The notes: generated by a model not told the origin, from the letters alone. DNA of 64,000 bases from Bolinopsis microptera (GCF_026151205.1 NC_087072.1:10826169-10890168); one strand, 5' to 3'. Shown: positions 11,301 to 22,895, counted from the first letter of the stretch. Numbers and translations: made by a program.

Positions 11301-11940
11301 GAACTTCTGTCATGTTGTACCCTCGGAGCAATGGTCTGACCATAGACTCAAATTCTTTATTATTCTGGGGGTATAGTCGTGGTTACAGATAAATCCATCC
11401 ACCCCATAAATTGATACAGCTACATGTAACTATAAGTTGATCCTAAACGTCCGATCAGATTAGTTTAGATTTACGCATGATAAGGCCTGAGCTTCAGTTA
11501 AAATTACACATAGATTTGTATTATGAGCCTTAATGCTTGGGCATCTCATTCTTGTTTGATACTAGTATGTAAAAAGACTTACTAGAACGGTAAACTTGTT
11601 TAGACTTTCAAGAAGCACATCCGTTGTGGTCTGTTCCACGGAGTCTTTTGCTTTCATAAACCGGTTCCATCTTTCCCTGGAAAATTACATCATGTTTAAA
11701 TTAATGAATAAAGAACGGTCCTGCGAACATCTGTACAATAACTAAACGATTATAAAAATATAACGGTTATACCTACACTTTATAAAAGTAAAGATTTTTA
11801 AATTACGTTCGATCTTGGTCACTAAGTGGTCTGATGCCCCATCGTTTCAATGTGTTCTGAAAAAGCTGGTTAGTTGGGATAGTGACCGAAGCAGAGATGA
11901 AAAGAAGGAGAAGTATAAGTTGTAATACTTTCCGTAACAT
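8365..11940 (-). CDS. Secreted/anchored papain-like protein with C-type lectin and two CCP domains
   Basis: Eleven exons on the minus strand keep one frame: 11940-11807, 11676-11583, 11364-11143, 10929-10743, 10643-10464, 10327-10234, 9985-9870, 9623-9410, 9242-9067, 8953-8774 and 8609-8365 (1842 nt, 613 aa). Residues 1-20 form a signal peptide. The end of an I29-like propeptide (SLNKFTVLNNKEFES) is followed by a furin-like RGKR ending at 118. The C1A domain runs from about 119 to 340: oxyanion Gln139, catalytic Cys145 in CGSCWSF, VDC and GCAGG motifs, His287 in LPHAMLLVGY. Ala303 stands in VKASYG where KNSWG normally supplies Asn. A C-type lectin domain (about 343-472, with WIGL) lacks EPN/QPD and WND. 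CCP1 (474-532) has four Cys and the Trp; CCP2 (533-587) has four Cys. The last 26 residues look like a GPI signal or a membrane anchor. The function is unknown; a surface recognition or immune role is inference. Confidence 0.85.
9782..9829. repeat. TACATTG short tandem repeat in intron 7
   Basis: TACATTG/TACAATG units repeat about seven times and switch orientation midway, so the tract can fold back on itself. It lies between exons 7 and 8 of the papain-lectin gene. A similar TGTACAA tract occurs near 42232-42252. Confidence 0.7.
10098..10154. repeat. Small palindromic element in intron 6 of the papain-lectin gene
   Basis: Perfect 16-bp arms (ATATTACGACAGCACT at 10098-10113 and its complement at 10139-10154) surround a 25-bp loop. 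The loop itself repeats part of the arm (CTGTCGTA). This is probably a small MITE remnant; no target duplication was established. Confidence 0.7.
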
Positions 11941-13346
11941 TGTTCCTGTGAGGAGAACGTAAGTTTTTAAATAAATTCTCAAAGATGAGTATTAAATACA
12001 CATGTCAGTATAATTACAGGGGTGAGAGTAGCGTTCTTGAGACAAAATACCAAAAGAGCGGACATAAGTTGGTTATATATTAAAAGGTGGCTTTTGCCTT
12101 TTTTATTTCAAAAATCTTGTTTGAAGGCAGCGGCTAAAATATTGAAAGCAGCATAGATTTGCAGCCACCAAACCATATTACAAGTAGCCCTCCAATAAAA
12201 CTCGACGGAATAAATCTAGTTTACGAACCGGGTGATCATTTGTGTGTGGCTATCGTGATATTTTGATGCGGTTCCCTATATTAAACCGTTTCAGCTACAG
12301 TAATTCAAACAAACCAAAATTGTTAGTCTCATTACTTGTAATCCCCGCGAGTATTTTATGCTCGGGTCACGAACTGGTTCTCAACCAAGAATCAGAATAA
12401 TATTTGTATACAGGGATTCTAAATTCGGGATTAAAGTATTGTTTGGCCGAGTGGTTTGCTGATTGAAACAGTCAAAGGGTGTCTTTTGCATCGTGCGTGG
12501 GACTTTGTAAATGATGATGTGGTGGCCATTTTAATGATCTAACCATCAAAGTTATTAGACCAGGATAGAAATGTCCTCGAAACGAGTCAGAAATGCTGCT
12601 CATTTATTTAGAGGCATGCTGCAACTCCATCAACCTTTCCATATCTGATTATTCGCATAATTCCCACCAATGAGTAACCGTAAAAAGAACAATTGATCAG
12701 TCTCTGAGACCGGAGACCAGCTGCAATCCAATCAACTGCAGATGGTATCAAGCAAATATGAAGCGGCAAAGATACTCTAAAGAGCTGTAACTCAGGATGA
12801 ATGAAGCTGCACTGAACAATCCTCAATGTACTCATAACATCTGATGCTGTTTCAAGCAGGCTTCATGATTTGTATATCGCAGGCAGCTAGCACAGCTTGA
12901 TACATCACATTTGGCAATGTATAAGAGAGTTGTATCACAGACATGCGACTAACGATTAAGTGAAAATGTCGACAAGCTATTTAAATTGTCATGAGCAGAA
13001 GCTTTCGTCCACACTCGGATGACGCAGATGGCTCATGAATAACGCAGATGGTGCATAAACACACGAAATCCGTAATGGTATGTGTGCTGTGCCGATGCTT
13101 GTTAGACCTAGGCAATTATTTATAGCAAAGAACCCGGAGGTGGATTTGCCCTTCATAGTGAGACAAAATTACTGCTACAAACTTGAGTTAGTGTGGCTAT
13201 TTTGAGTGGCTATTCCGCCATTAAGCGGATATGCCTTTTACTTTTAGTAAGCACAAACGAGTACAAATCTAGTGTGGGATATAACAAATCTAGTGTGGTA
13301 GTATAATGTGGGCAGGTGTATGCCTTGAGATGTACTCAACATTCAG
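11941..13346. other. Intergenic region between divergent genes
   Basis: It lies between the start codon of the minus-strand papain-lectin gene and the first plausible exon of the plus-strand FYVE gene. It presumably contains both upstream control regions. No gene or repeat is recognised. Confidence 0.5.
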
Positions 13347-13490
13347 CATAATTCTGTGGCGGCAACATTAGTAAACTCAAGATCTGAAGTTGAACCTGCC
13401 ACTCAACAACATCGATTAAAGGAATATATTAGGTTAGAAGAACAGCTTTGTATAGTAAATGAGCTAATCAAAGAGCAGCATCTTAAACAA
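13347..13490 (+). CDS. Tentative upstream coiled-coil exon of the FYVE gene
   Basis: This is an open 144-nt stretch bounded by an acceptor-like ATTCAG and a donor-like CAA/GTAGGA. It would encode a 48-residue charged segment with RLKEYIRLEEQLCIVNELIK, which is heptad-like and fits the coiled-coil protein that follows. Its end phase (0) does not join the next recognised exon at 14445 (which needs two preceding bases), so an intervening exon would be required. It could equally be a chance open frame. Confidence 0.35.
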
Positions 13491-14444
13491 GTAGGAACTA
13501 AAAAGCAGTCAAAAATAGAACATTTCTGCAACCTTCATGTAGTAGTAAAACGAGACTACCATAAGCAAAAGTCGGCAACACTGTTAGTGGCCAGTGCGAA
13601 CTATTCCAGTGCGTAGATCGTATCTAGTTCTACATCCTTCTTTTGTCCGATCGAAGTTTCACATTTCATCCGTACAAATACAGAACTTTAAGTAAGTTCT
13701 CGAGAAACTGAATCTTGCAACATTATTAAAAAGGTGCAAATGGCAGAGCCCTTTGTTAATTTGTATGGAAGAAATATAAGCAAAGTTAAGATGAACATTT
13801 AAACTTCAAATTATCACCCGGATGGAGGGATTGTAAGCTGTCCCGCCAGGTTGGAACTAACTGTCTCCATATATCCCTGTACCGCGTCATGGCTCGCAGT
13901 TCCTTTCCACAGAAACATGAGTAGAAATAAGTTACTTAATATTCCATCTGTTTTACTCAAGTAATAAGTCTGATCAAACTATTGGTTATCAGGTCAGATA
14001 TGCGACACTCTGGTAAGCAATGGGATCAACACATTCCTAATGAGCAACAAAAGAGAAACTGCTCTAGCTATCTCTTTACAAACAGATAACTTCGAACTGC
14101 AAACCCTACTTGAACCCACTATGTTCAGGGATAGCAGTGCAATCATATTAAAGTAGGTTAACTTTTAACTTAGTTTTATCAATTACATAAATAAGATTTG
14201 TCAAGACACGATCGTGTTCGTTCTTTAGTGCTGATTAAAGTGACTGTTTTCTGAGCGATATCAATGTTTAAGATCAAGTTAACATTTGTATTTTTATGTC
14301 TTTAACGACTTGTTCTGAAAACCTAGTCTCGTAGTCAAGATTAGGTTATATTTCAACAATGATAAGAATATAGTATGACTGAAAAAACCTATGCATATTG
14401 CATAACTATTAAGTACAAGTGTATTAATTCGTAATTTCAACCAG

Positions 14445-17400
14445 GTGTCTGAACACGAAGCTGGATCTGCCAGACGATGTGTCAGCATGTCTACGATACA
14501 TTGTGTCTAAAATAAAGTGCCTCAACCCTTTCGAAAAGAAGCAAAACAACAAAGTTGGCCGCAACAAATCCATAAATTACAGGTAAAAACGTGACTTAGG
14601 TACATTCTCTCATTATCAGTAGTGACTAGTGAAACATGTCCGTGAACCGCGAGAATACAAGCTTAGATTTAAGATATTTCCTTGTTGTTATACTGAAACT
14701 TGATATGGAGATAATCTATGTACACCAAAAATTGGAGACATATCATCGGCTTCACGTACTATGTACCTGATTACGTTAGTAATTCATGTATACATCATCG
14801 TGACTCTTAGCTATTATCAAGGTTTATTATTATTATTAAGGAACTACAAAAACGATATCAGCTTAGTCATTTTTAATTCGATAGCCATGTGAGCCAGATG
14901 AATCAATATTTTAAATCTGTGTGACCTGTAGCCTACGACATGCATGTTCATACTTCTGTTCAATACGCTCACTTACATTACTGCGTATAAGATCACAATA
15001 AAACTGCGTCTTTAATCTTACAAATGACGCACTAAACATTAACAAATGTTTAATGTACATCGTCAATTTGAATACAAGAGAAATGGTTCGCATGAAACTT
15101 TATTCTTTACATCCAAATTAAACATGTAAACATACCTCATATCAAACAAACTAACTGAATGTTTCATACATAAACAATTCAATTGTGATGAGTGAATTGT
15201 ACAAACGTACAATAAATTTAAAAGATGAAGAAGATGCTTGCTAATGAAATCATTTCTCTGTCATTTCTGTTTCACAATTTAAAATTTCAAACACATGGCT
15301 TTCTAAATTTGAAATCTGAATTGACTGGCCGTACAATACAAAAATGTCACAGATTCTAATTTTCTGTAAAAGTACGATTAACGATATAACTTATTGTATC
15401 TTTTATCCAACGACTGTTATTCTGCTTTAGGTCTCTAAAAGACAGAGGAGGAGTAATTGCTGAAGGAGTTGATCCGTACAAGCTGAAGAAAACAGTGGCC
15501 GACAACAACGAGAAGATAACTCGGCTAAAGGAAGAAATACAGACTCTTAGAGATGAAGTGGTACTCAGCTCCGAGGAGCATAAAGTTGAAACTGACAGGT
15601 CGGAAGAAAGTACTGGGTACTTTTAATTGTTATTCCAACTACCAAACGTAAACGTGAAAACTTATCTCAGTCAGAAACATCGGATTATCTTACCATTTTT
15701 ATTGTCACTGTCACGCACAACGTTTATGTTTAGGTTTGAGGCTACTTTATCCGAAGAAAAGGAAAACAAGATCGCAGCACTGCTGCAACTGAAAGACTAT
15801 TACAACAACACCATCAGCATCCTGGAGACTGACTTATTGGAAGCAAAGACTCAGGAGGAAGACGCCAAACAGGTTCCGTCAAGTTTTCTTACTTATTTAG
15901 CCCAGCTGACCCGTTTTAGCCCCACAACAGTCTGATCGTGCGTTAATTTGCTTGCTTTAATTTGCTCGCAAAAATCAATTTAAAAGTCAACTTGACATGA
16001 AATATTTTAACAAGAAAAACCTCGAAGCTCTGCGAAGCTAGTTGATTTACAGACAACTATAATCATTGTCTAGGGTTTGGTCGATATGTTAGGAGAAGCA
16101 TTGAAAGAGGCGATAACTCGCGAGAAAATGATAAATGAACTGCTGTTATGCGAATCTGCTCTCGCAGAGAGCGAACAAATGAACGTTAACTATGGAGGCT
16201 ACATCAAGATGCTTCGGACCGGCTGGAGAGAAACAAAACAGCATCTTAGAGACCTTGAGATAAATTCTAATAGGGTCAGTCCTCGTGCCAAATGTGTTTC
16301 TTAAGACAAAAATTAAATAAAGAACTTTTAACGTTATCGACACGAAATTAAATACTTAGTATGGGCTATGATGCTCACAGTCACTGATCACGCTTAATAT
16401 TAACAGGTTAACGAGGCACTAAAGTGTGATGCACGTTTAGCTGAATTCATGTATGCAATGAATGAATGAAAATGTCGCCATAAGGAAACCTGCTAAGTAC
16501 TTAATAAATGTGAAATTATCAAATTCCCGTTTAGGCATTAAACGCGGTGCTGGCTGCAAACAGCGAAATGGTGAAATTGAATAAAAAGCGCGTTAATACA
16601 ATTACCAACATTCGAGACGTTGTCAGCAAACTTGAAATGGATCTGGAGGCCTCGAAGTACATTGCGGAGGATGCCTTGCGGGTCAGTTGGGATCAATTAG
16701 TGTACTAATGAAATTCGTCATAGCCTCTTGTATTTGTATAATAATGAACCATACAATTAGGCGCTAGGGTTAACCTTGTCAAGATCACGATCGTTATGAG
16801 AAGGTTCACTCTCTCAAGCGATCTTAACTTAAAAATATGTGACCTTTAAGTGATCAATGTTAAATATATTTCTTCAGATATAACTGTTTGATTTCGATCA
16901 TCATAGACCTTTTGGCTTTTGTTGCATGAGTTGATTAAAAACGTGTCCTGTTTTACGAACCCCAGTTAAACCAGAACAACGTGTCCTGGTGTAAGGGAGG
17001 GATGTTTGTTACTTTAGAGCTTATACCCCCCCCCCCCCCCCCGCCCCCCCCCCCCCCCCCCCAAATAAACTCATAGCTGTTATGTAAACTCCCGCCCCCT
17101 AACTTGGCTTACGTTATATGTGAACGATAACCTAAATGTCCTGCACTGTTGAATGACTTTAAAAGTAAACGGTTACAAACTAAACCTCGCTCAGGCACTG
17201 GAAGAAGTTCTGCAGCTGAACAAGAAGTACAAGCTGTGTTGGGTACCGAAGAGTGTAACACGGAAGTGTGGTAACACGGAGTGCAGCAAGGTCTTCAGAG
17301 ACGGATATTCGCAACACCACTGCCGGTGTTGTGGTCGCGTCTTCTGCTACGATTGTTCCATCCAGAGGTAAAGTGAAACGTTATTGAGCTCTTGTTACAT

Positions 17401-18176
17401 CTTTATTGAATTGTAGTACATATTAACATATTTCGTGTACATATTCCATGTAATGGTTTCTATGGTTACAGCTTTTCGCCAGTCAATTTCTATGTTGAGA
17501 TATCTATATCTATCTCTCACTACGAATGTTACAGCAATATGCATGTCAGCAATCTATTTAAGCATAAATAACGTTAACAGTCCTACGTATTGCACTAAAA
17601 CTGAAAGTTGAATCACTCTTCTTACTAAGGTTACCTATTCCTGTTTACGGTTATGAAGCGCCAGTCAGAATCTGTTCTTACTGCTACAACCTGCTTAACG
17701 AGGAAGTTCTGTGTGATTTCGACGAGACTGACATCGACATCGACCAATGGAACTCGGTCCACTACCAGAACGAGTCAAACGTTGACAATCTCGGTAGAAA
17801 GTCGTTCTTTAAGTTCGGAACACAGCGCAGCAGGACTAACACAGTAACGTCAGGATACACCAGTGGCAGTAAGTCAGCTGCAACCAGTGAGTGCGGAAGT
17901 GAGGACTCACCTACAACTTCTCTCTCCAGCCAGTCCACCAGTTCTCTGACTTCAGGAATGGAAGACTGCGCAGAGTCTGTACAGCAGGACAATGACTCCG
18001 ATAGTACGCTCAGTGGCAATAGTGAGGCTGGGAGTGAGGATATTAGTAGTGTACCAGATCCAAGTAATATGAAAATGGTAGGGAATCAGTGGAAAAACTT
18101 TCAGAATATCTTTAAAAAGAACACTCTTTCAAGGAATTCTTTCAAGCGGTCTTCCAGTTCTTTAAAGAGATCATGA
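14445..18176 (+). CDS. Coiled-coil FYVE zinc-finger protein (RUFY/EEA1-like), 5' end uncertain
   Basis: Exons are 14445-14582, 15431-15598, 15734-15872, 16074-16274, 16535-16681, 17195-17367 and 17630-18176, all in phase, giving about 503 aa. The first two thirds are Lys/Glu-rich coiled coil (for example NNEKITRLKEEIQTLRDE). Near the C-terminus is a FYVE finger: a CWVPKSVTRKC lead-in, SQHHCRCCGRVFCYDC and RICSYC. FYVE fingers bind PI3P on endosomes. The RR/KHHCR basic patch is here SQHHCR, the leading WxxD is WVPK, and the first cysteine pair is spaced CX4C instead of CX2C, so lipid binding may be weak or altered. About 150 Ser/Thr-rich residues follow, unlike RUFY or EEA1, which end at the finger. 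The 5' end is not secure. A polyadenylation signal AATAAA occurs at 18363. Confidence 0.8.
17026..17062. repeat. Poly(C) tract in a FYVE-gene intron
   Basis: Thirty-six cytosines are broken by one G at 17043. It lies in the intron before the exon carrying the FYVE finger. Confidence 0.9.
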
Positions 18177-19893
18177 TTGCAAACTTATGGCTTCAAGTTT
18201 TATTATAGAAAATAGTTTTCCCTTAAGTTTAATTGTGGTTATTATGATTTTAATCGTTCTATTAATAGAGGTATGGTGACTAATTTCCACCATGTTATTG
18301 ATCAATTGTTAGACCTTCAGAATCTGAATGTAATCAATTAAAGTCTAAAGACGTCAACTTTACAATAAAAGCTATTTTTAACCTTTAGAGTATAGTTTAA
18401 TGAGTTAGAGAAGTTTTTTAGTTAGTATGTTTTATTTTATAAGCGTACGTTATTGTGTGATTTTGATGCTACGTTCTAGAATCAATTTCAATGATTAATA
18501 TATGCATCAATCCTATGATTCTATGAATGATGAACCATGAAGTGATTTAGGTTTAGTTTATTTAAATCATTCATAATGTGTTGTTATGTTTAAGAAATAT
18601 CAACTAGACACAATTCATTTTAATTGTCAATGCTTTATCGTCAGTCTGCGATTGAATTGCCATCCTTGTTTCGTGGCAGGCAGTGAAAGTTATCATCATC
18701 TAACGAATTTTAGCTGATATGAATGGGAACAATCCGCGACGGATACAGGATAGGTGCCTCTCAATTAATTGTTAATTTTATTCACAAATTCACCAAATAA
18801 GCCATCATCCGGGAAAAGCTTCGCGTTTTTTATTTTGTTGAACGCAGTTTTGTACGCTTAGCACTGCCACTGGCAGCATGACCGATGGTATATTGATTCA
18901 ACTAGGATTTAATTTTAAGTTCAACAATTCGAACAATTTATATCAAATTTAGAGTGGTTATACTTATACAATTACAAATTAATGATTGGTTATTAATATT
19001 ATGTTAATTAATTCATGATATTTTATAATGCTAATGTGTAATGCTATTAGTATTATGTTGCTTTGATAGAATATATGGTAATGGTATCATCATATCGGAC
19101 CAATACTCTGAATTTCACTTGTTATGTCATACTCATATGTAGAGCTAGATCGAACTAGTATAGGAGCGAGCAATAAAAATAAATAGAAAATAGAAACTAT
19201 CTGTTATCAGTTTTATATCATACCGGATTGTACTTGTACATTGTACTTGTACTTGTAGCGCGATGCACATTTGTAAATGCTGATTTCGATTTCAATGGTA
19301 AGTATTTAACGTTAAGGCGCACAAATTTGTACTTCAAATCTTTATATTATCTTCACAATTCGATTACTTTAAAACCAAAACTAACTCGAATCCTAAAACA
19401 TAAACAGCTCAAAAATCGCTTTACAAGCCAAGCCTGTCACGTGCACGCATTCCCAGCAAACCTTACTGGCTGGCGGTGTTACTGTTACTAGTACTACTAT
19501 AACTAGAGGTGATAATTTTTCAATAGCCTGTTTGTCGTCGCGCGTGACGTAAAGCTCGCTGCTCTACACGCGTGTTATAATCTGAATTCATCTATGGAGT
19601 CATGACAACCACATTAATTTGCAAAGTTATAATTAAGCTGCGATCCTTTATTCGGCCCAAAATCATACTTTTCGGGATAACTCAAAATCTACGATGTCCC
19701 TAATTTTCCTCCTGGGGAGGAAACGTTATTTTCACTTGTATCACGTTGTGACCCCCACGGTCGTTTCACTATAGTCCTGACGATACAGGGGGAGCCGCGC
19801 ACTCGTGCGCGGCGGGTCATACAACGTATGACAAATTTTTACAAAGCGATCATTTTGCTAAAACTGGAATTCGCTATCTCTTTTACTTTTGAA
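18177..19893. other. 3' UTR and intergenic sequence, no gene seen
   Basis: It includes the FYVE-gene polyadenylation region near 18363. The rest is AT-rich with short TTGTACTTGTAC repeats near 19230-19257. No protein or RNA gene is recognised. Confidence 0.5.
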
Positions 19894-19989
19894 GTTAGGC
19901 CCTTACTGGGCCGCGCTCAGCCTGTCATTCCGCCAAATCTTTATTGTTTATGAACATAATAGCCTGGGGTCCCCAGGTAAGTTAGGCCC
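19894..19989 (-). mobile_element. 78-bp micro-transposon with 9-bp target duplication, copy 1
   Basis: The body 19903-19980 starts TTACTGGG and ends CCAGGTAA. It is flanked by GTTAGGCCC at 19894-19902 and 19981-19989. It contains the near-palindrome CCTGGGGTCCCCAGG and a GCTCAGCCTGTCATTCCGCC core shared with copies at 25844 and 26483, which lie in the opposite orientation. The size and 8-9-bp duplications point to a hAT-like MITE. Confidence 0.85.
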
Positions 19990-20145
19990 TAGCCAATAAG
20001 GTTTTCTGGGTTTGACAAAAATGGTTATTATTGCTCATAACTCGTCAAGAAATGAATTTCATGCTACGTAATACTGTAATAGGAACGTCTTATTTGAAAT
20101 CAACACGTAAAAACACATTGGTATATATTCTGATATTCACTATAT

Positions 20146-20568
20146 CACAATGCTGGCAAGCATAACCGTTGCCCTTATATTCACAACACTATTTACCCCC
20201 TATACTATTATATCCCCTTTATTGTTTTCCAGGCATTAAGACTCATCGAAAGTAATTCAGCAGGTATATCTAAGTTCAAAACATTCTAATTCAATGTTAA
20301 AGATGACAGGAATAAGAAATAGTTATGTGGAGGTTTTTAAGAAATTTGCGCAAAATACGCGCCAGCATGTTATACGAAATTAGGTAAAAAACCCAAAATC
20401 GCCATATTCAGGTGCCTTAAAAACCATGTTAAAATTGAGTTAGAGATCTGAAACTTTGCAGGGCGTCTAGACCTTGTCCAAATCGACTGTAAAAAAATTT
20501 TCATGTTTCAGGAGTATCGTGAAGTGGGTTTTCTGGAACCCCTGTTTTACAACAGATTGTCGTGAAGA
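20146..20568 (+). repeat. Repeat B, copy 1
   Basis: First of three direct copies of a non-coding 420-540-bp unit. It begins CACAATGCTGGCAAGCA, includes CCCCTTTACTATT-type microrepeats and a TTCAGGTGCCTTAAAAACCA core, and ends ACAACAGATTGTCGTGA. No coding frame is conserved among copies. Confidence 0.8.
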
Positions 20569-20569
20569 T

Positions 20570-20996
20570 CACAATGCTGGCAAGCATGACCGTCGCCCTT
20601 ATATTCACAATACTATTTACCCCCTTTACTATTTACCCACCTTTACTATTTACCCCCTCTACTATTTACCCCCTTTACTATTTACCCCCCTTACTGCTTA
20701 CCCCCATTCTAATTCGATGTTAAAGATGACAGGAATAAGAAATAGTTATTTGGAGATTTTCAAGAAATTTGTGCAAAATACGCGCCAGCATGTTATACGA
20801 AATTAGGTAAAAAACCCAAAATCGCCATATTCAGGTGCCTTAAAAACCACGTTAAAAATGAGTAAAAGATCTGAAACTTTGCAGGGTGTCTAGACGTTGA
20901 CCAAATCGAGTGTACAAATTTTTTCAAGTTTCAGGAGTATCGGGAAGTGGGTTTCCTGGAACCCCTGTTTTACAACAGTGAACAGATTGTCGTGAA
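20570..20996 (+). repeat. Repeat B, copy 2
   Basis: It abuts copy 1 head-to-tail. It contains an expanded tract of TATTTACCCCCTTTAC microrepeats (20615-20705). The 3' half is about 95% identical by eye to copy 1, including the ACCCCTGTTTTACAACAG end. Confidence 0.8.
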
Positions 20997-21011
20997 GTAT
21001 AGTATAGTGGT

Positions 21012-22359
21012 ATAGACGCTTTGGCAGTCAATTGTAGCCTACATTTAAGTGTCCGTAGATTCAAAAGTATAAACGATACAGTCATCTCCAACCATAGGTC
21101 TTGAAGATAATCGTTTACACTTTAGTTTACATTATATCAAAAAACAATTTAACGTCATCGTCACCACTTGATGACGTCATCAAATTAAGCGTTTTTAAAT
21201 CTTGATTATTGACAAAATAACAACTTTTCAAATCAATTTAACACCATTAAGGAGTAATTTTATTCAAAATCTGAGCAAATTTTTATCCTAGATAATTGTT
21301 CAAGCATTCTAAAAATCTACCGGAAAATGTTTCTACCTTGCTCCTTCATAAAGATATTTGCTATTGAAGTTAGTGCTTTTTTGAAGAATAATTTTATAAA
21401 AACACAAAAGTTGTGAATTAGTATTCTCTGGTGTTGGGCCATCTCTTGGGTGGTGGAGCTCAATTTTGCTTCTTAAAGGTCTAAATTGTGTTATAGGCTA
21501 GTTTTAAAGTTGAAAATCGAAAAGTTGCACACGTGGGGACACGCCCAAATTGATAGAAAATTGCTAAAATCACTGAAAATTGTTATTTTCACGATTTTTA
21601 TCAGCTTTGGAGTCCCGTTGTGATGCGAGTTCTTGCTAAAATATTCTGAAACTTTGCACACTTATTAAAATACATAAGAAATACGAAAATTCAAAATTTT
21701 ACGGTGATTTGATATTGGATGCGCACGCAACGTCCGCTCAAAGTTTGCAAAAAGTGAGAACTTCACTCTCTTTATTTCGATTAGATTTAGTTCCTGCTTT
21801 AACAGTAACATGACAGTTAAATGACATTATATTTGAGTTTAGTGCCAACTTGATAGATTATATAGTTGCATATTCAATCAGTGATCGACAGATATGCTTA
21901 CCTAAACACAAGGAAATGTTTTTAAAGGAAAAATTTCGAAATTGTTGAAACTTCCTCCTTATTAATGAAGATATCAGTTTATATTTCGACTTTATAAAAT
22001 ACTCTGACATTACAATCAAAAAGAGATGATATTTGACCAAAACCCATAATCATGGGTAGAGTGGACCGCTGCCAGTGTCTCTCTTTCCCAAACAAAAGGA
22101 AATGATATTAATTTGACTGACCGTTCTCATATGCAAATTGATACCGAGAATGAAATCGGTCGCTCGCTTTTTCTATTCAATAAGCTTTATTACAATTCGT
22201 AAGCCGTGAATGAATGGGAAAAGCGAGCGACCGATTTCATTCTCGGTATCAATTTGCATATGAGAACGGTCAGTCAAATTAATATCATTTCCTTTTGTTT
22301 GGGAAAGAGAGACACTGGCAGCGGTCCACTCTACCCATGATTATGGGTTTTGGTCAAAT
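21012..22359 (+). repeat. Repeat A, copy 1, ending in a long hairpin
   Basis: About 1 kb of non-coding body begins TAGACGCTTTGGCAG and includes CTTGATGACGTCATCAA and GTTGCACACGTGGGGACAC. It is followed by a terminal hairpin. Two further direct copies start at 22929 and 24479. No conserved open frame is seen. It behaves like a non-autonomous element or locally amplified segment. Confidence 0.8.
22031..22359. repeat. Long hairpin 1 (141-bp identical arms)
   Basis: The left arm 22031-22171 and right arm 22219-22359 are exact reverse complements by direct reading, separated by a 47-bp loop. The copy-specific inner segment reads GACTGACCGTTCTCATATGC in the left arm and is mirrored exactly in the right arm. 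Confidence 0.9.
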
Positions 22360-22895
22360 CACAGTGCTGGCAAGCACGAGCGGTGTCTTTATTGGGGGTA
22401 TACTATGTACCCCCTTTACTATTGTACCCCCTTTACTATTATACCCCCTTTACTATTATAACCCCTTTGGTACTCGTCGGAAGCCTCTTTCGTGCACGCG
22501 AAGCGTGCACTCCGGCCGGAGGCGGCGGCCGAAGGCCGCCGCCTCCGGCAGGAGTTTTTCAGGCATTAAGACTCATCGGAAGTCGTTCAGCAGATTTATT
22601 TTTAGTTCAAAACATTCTAATTTGATGTCAAAGATGACAGGAATAAAAATAGTTATGTTGAGATTTTTAAGAAATTTGCATAAAATACTCGCCAGCACTG
22701 TTATACGAAATTCGGTAAAAAACCCAAAATCGCCATATTCAGGTGCCTTAAAAACCATGTTAAAATTGAGTTAGAGATCTGAAATTTTTCAGGGCGTCTA
22801 GACGTTGACCAAATCGACTGCAAAAAAAGTTTCAGGTTTCAGGAGCATCGGGAAGTGGGTTTTCTAGAACCCCTGTTTTACGATAGATTGTCGTG
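22360..22895 (+). repeat. Repeat B, copy 3, with GC-rich hairpin insert
   Basis: It matches B copies 1 and 2 at both ends. It carries extra TACCCCCTTTACTAT microrepeats (22405-22465) and an inserted GC-rich double hairpin at 22492-22548. Confidence 0.8.
22492..22548. repeat. Two adjacent GC-rich hairpins with GAA loops
   Basis: Hairpin one (22492-22510) has 8-bp arms GTGCACGC/GCGTGCAC around GAA. Hairpin two (22516-22548) has perfect 15-bp arms CCGGAGGCGGCGGCC and complement, again around GAA. The composition is far above the AT-rich surroundings, and the segment is absent from B copies 1 and 2. Confidence 0.9.

Noticed and set aside
22295-22774. 159-codon frame across the hairpin and B repeat
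   Set aside because: The frame is not kept in the other B or A copies and contains microrepeat-encoded peptides.
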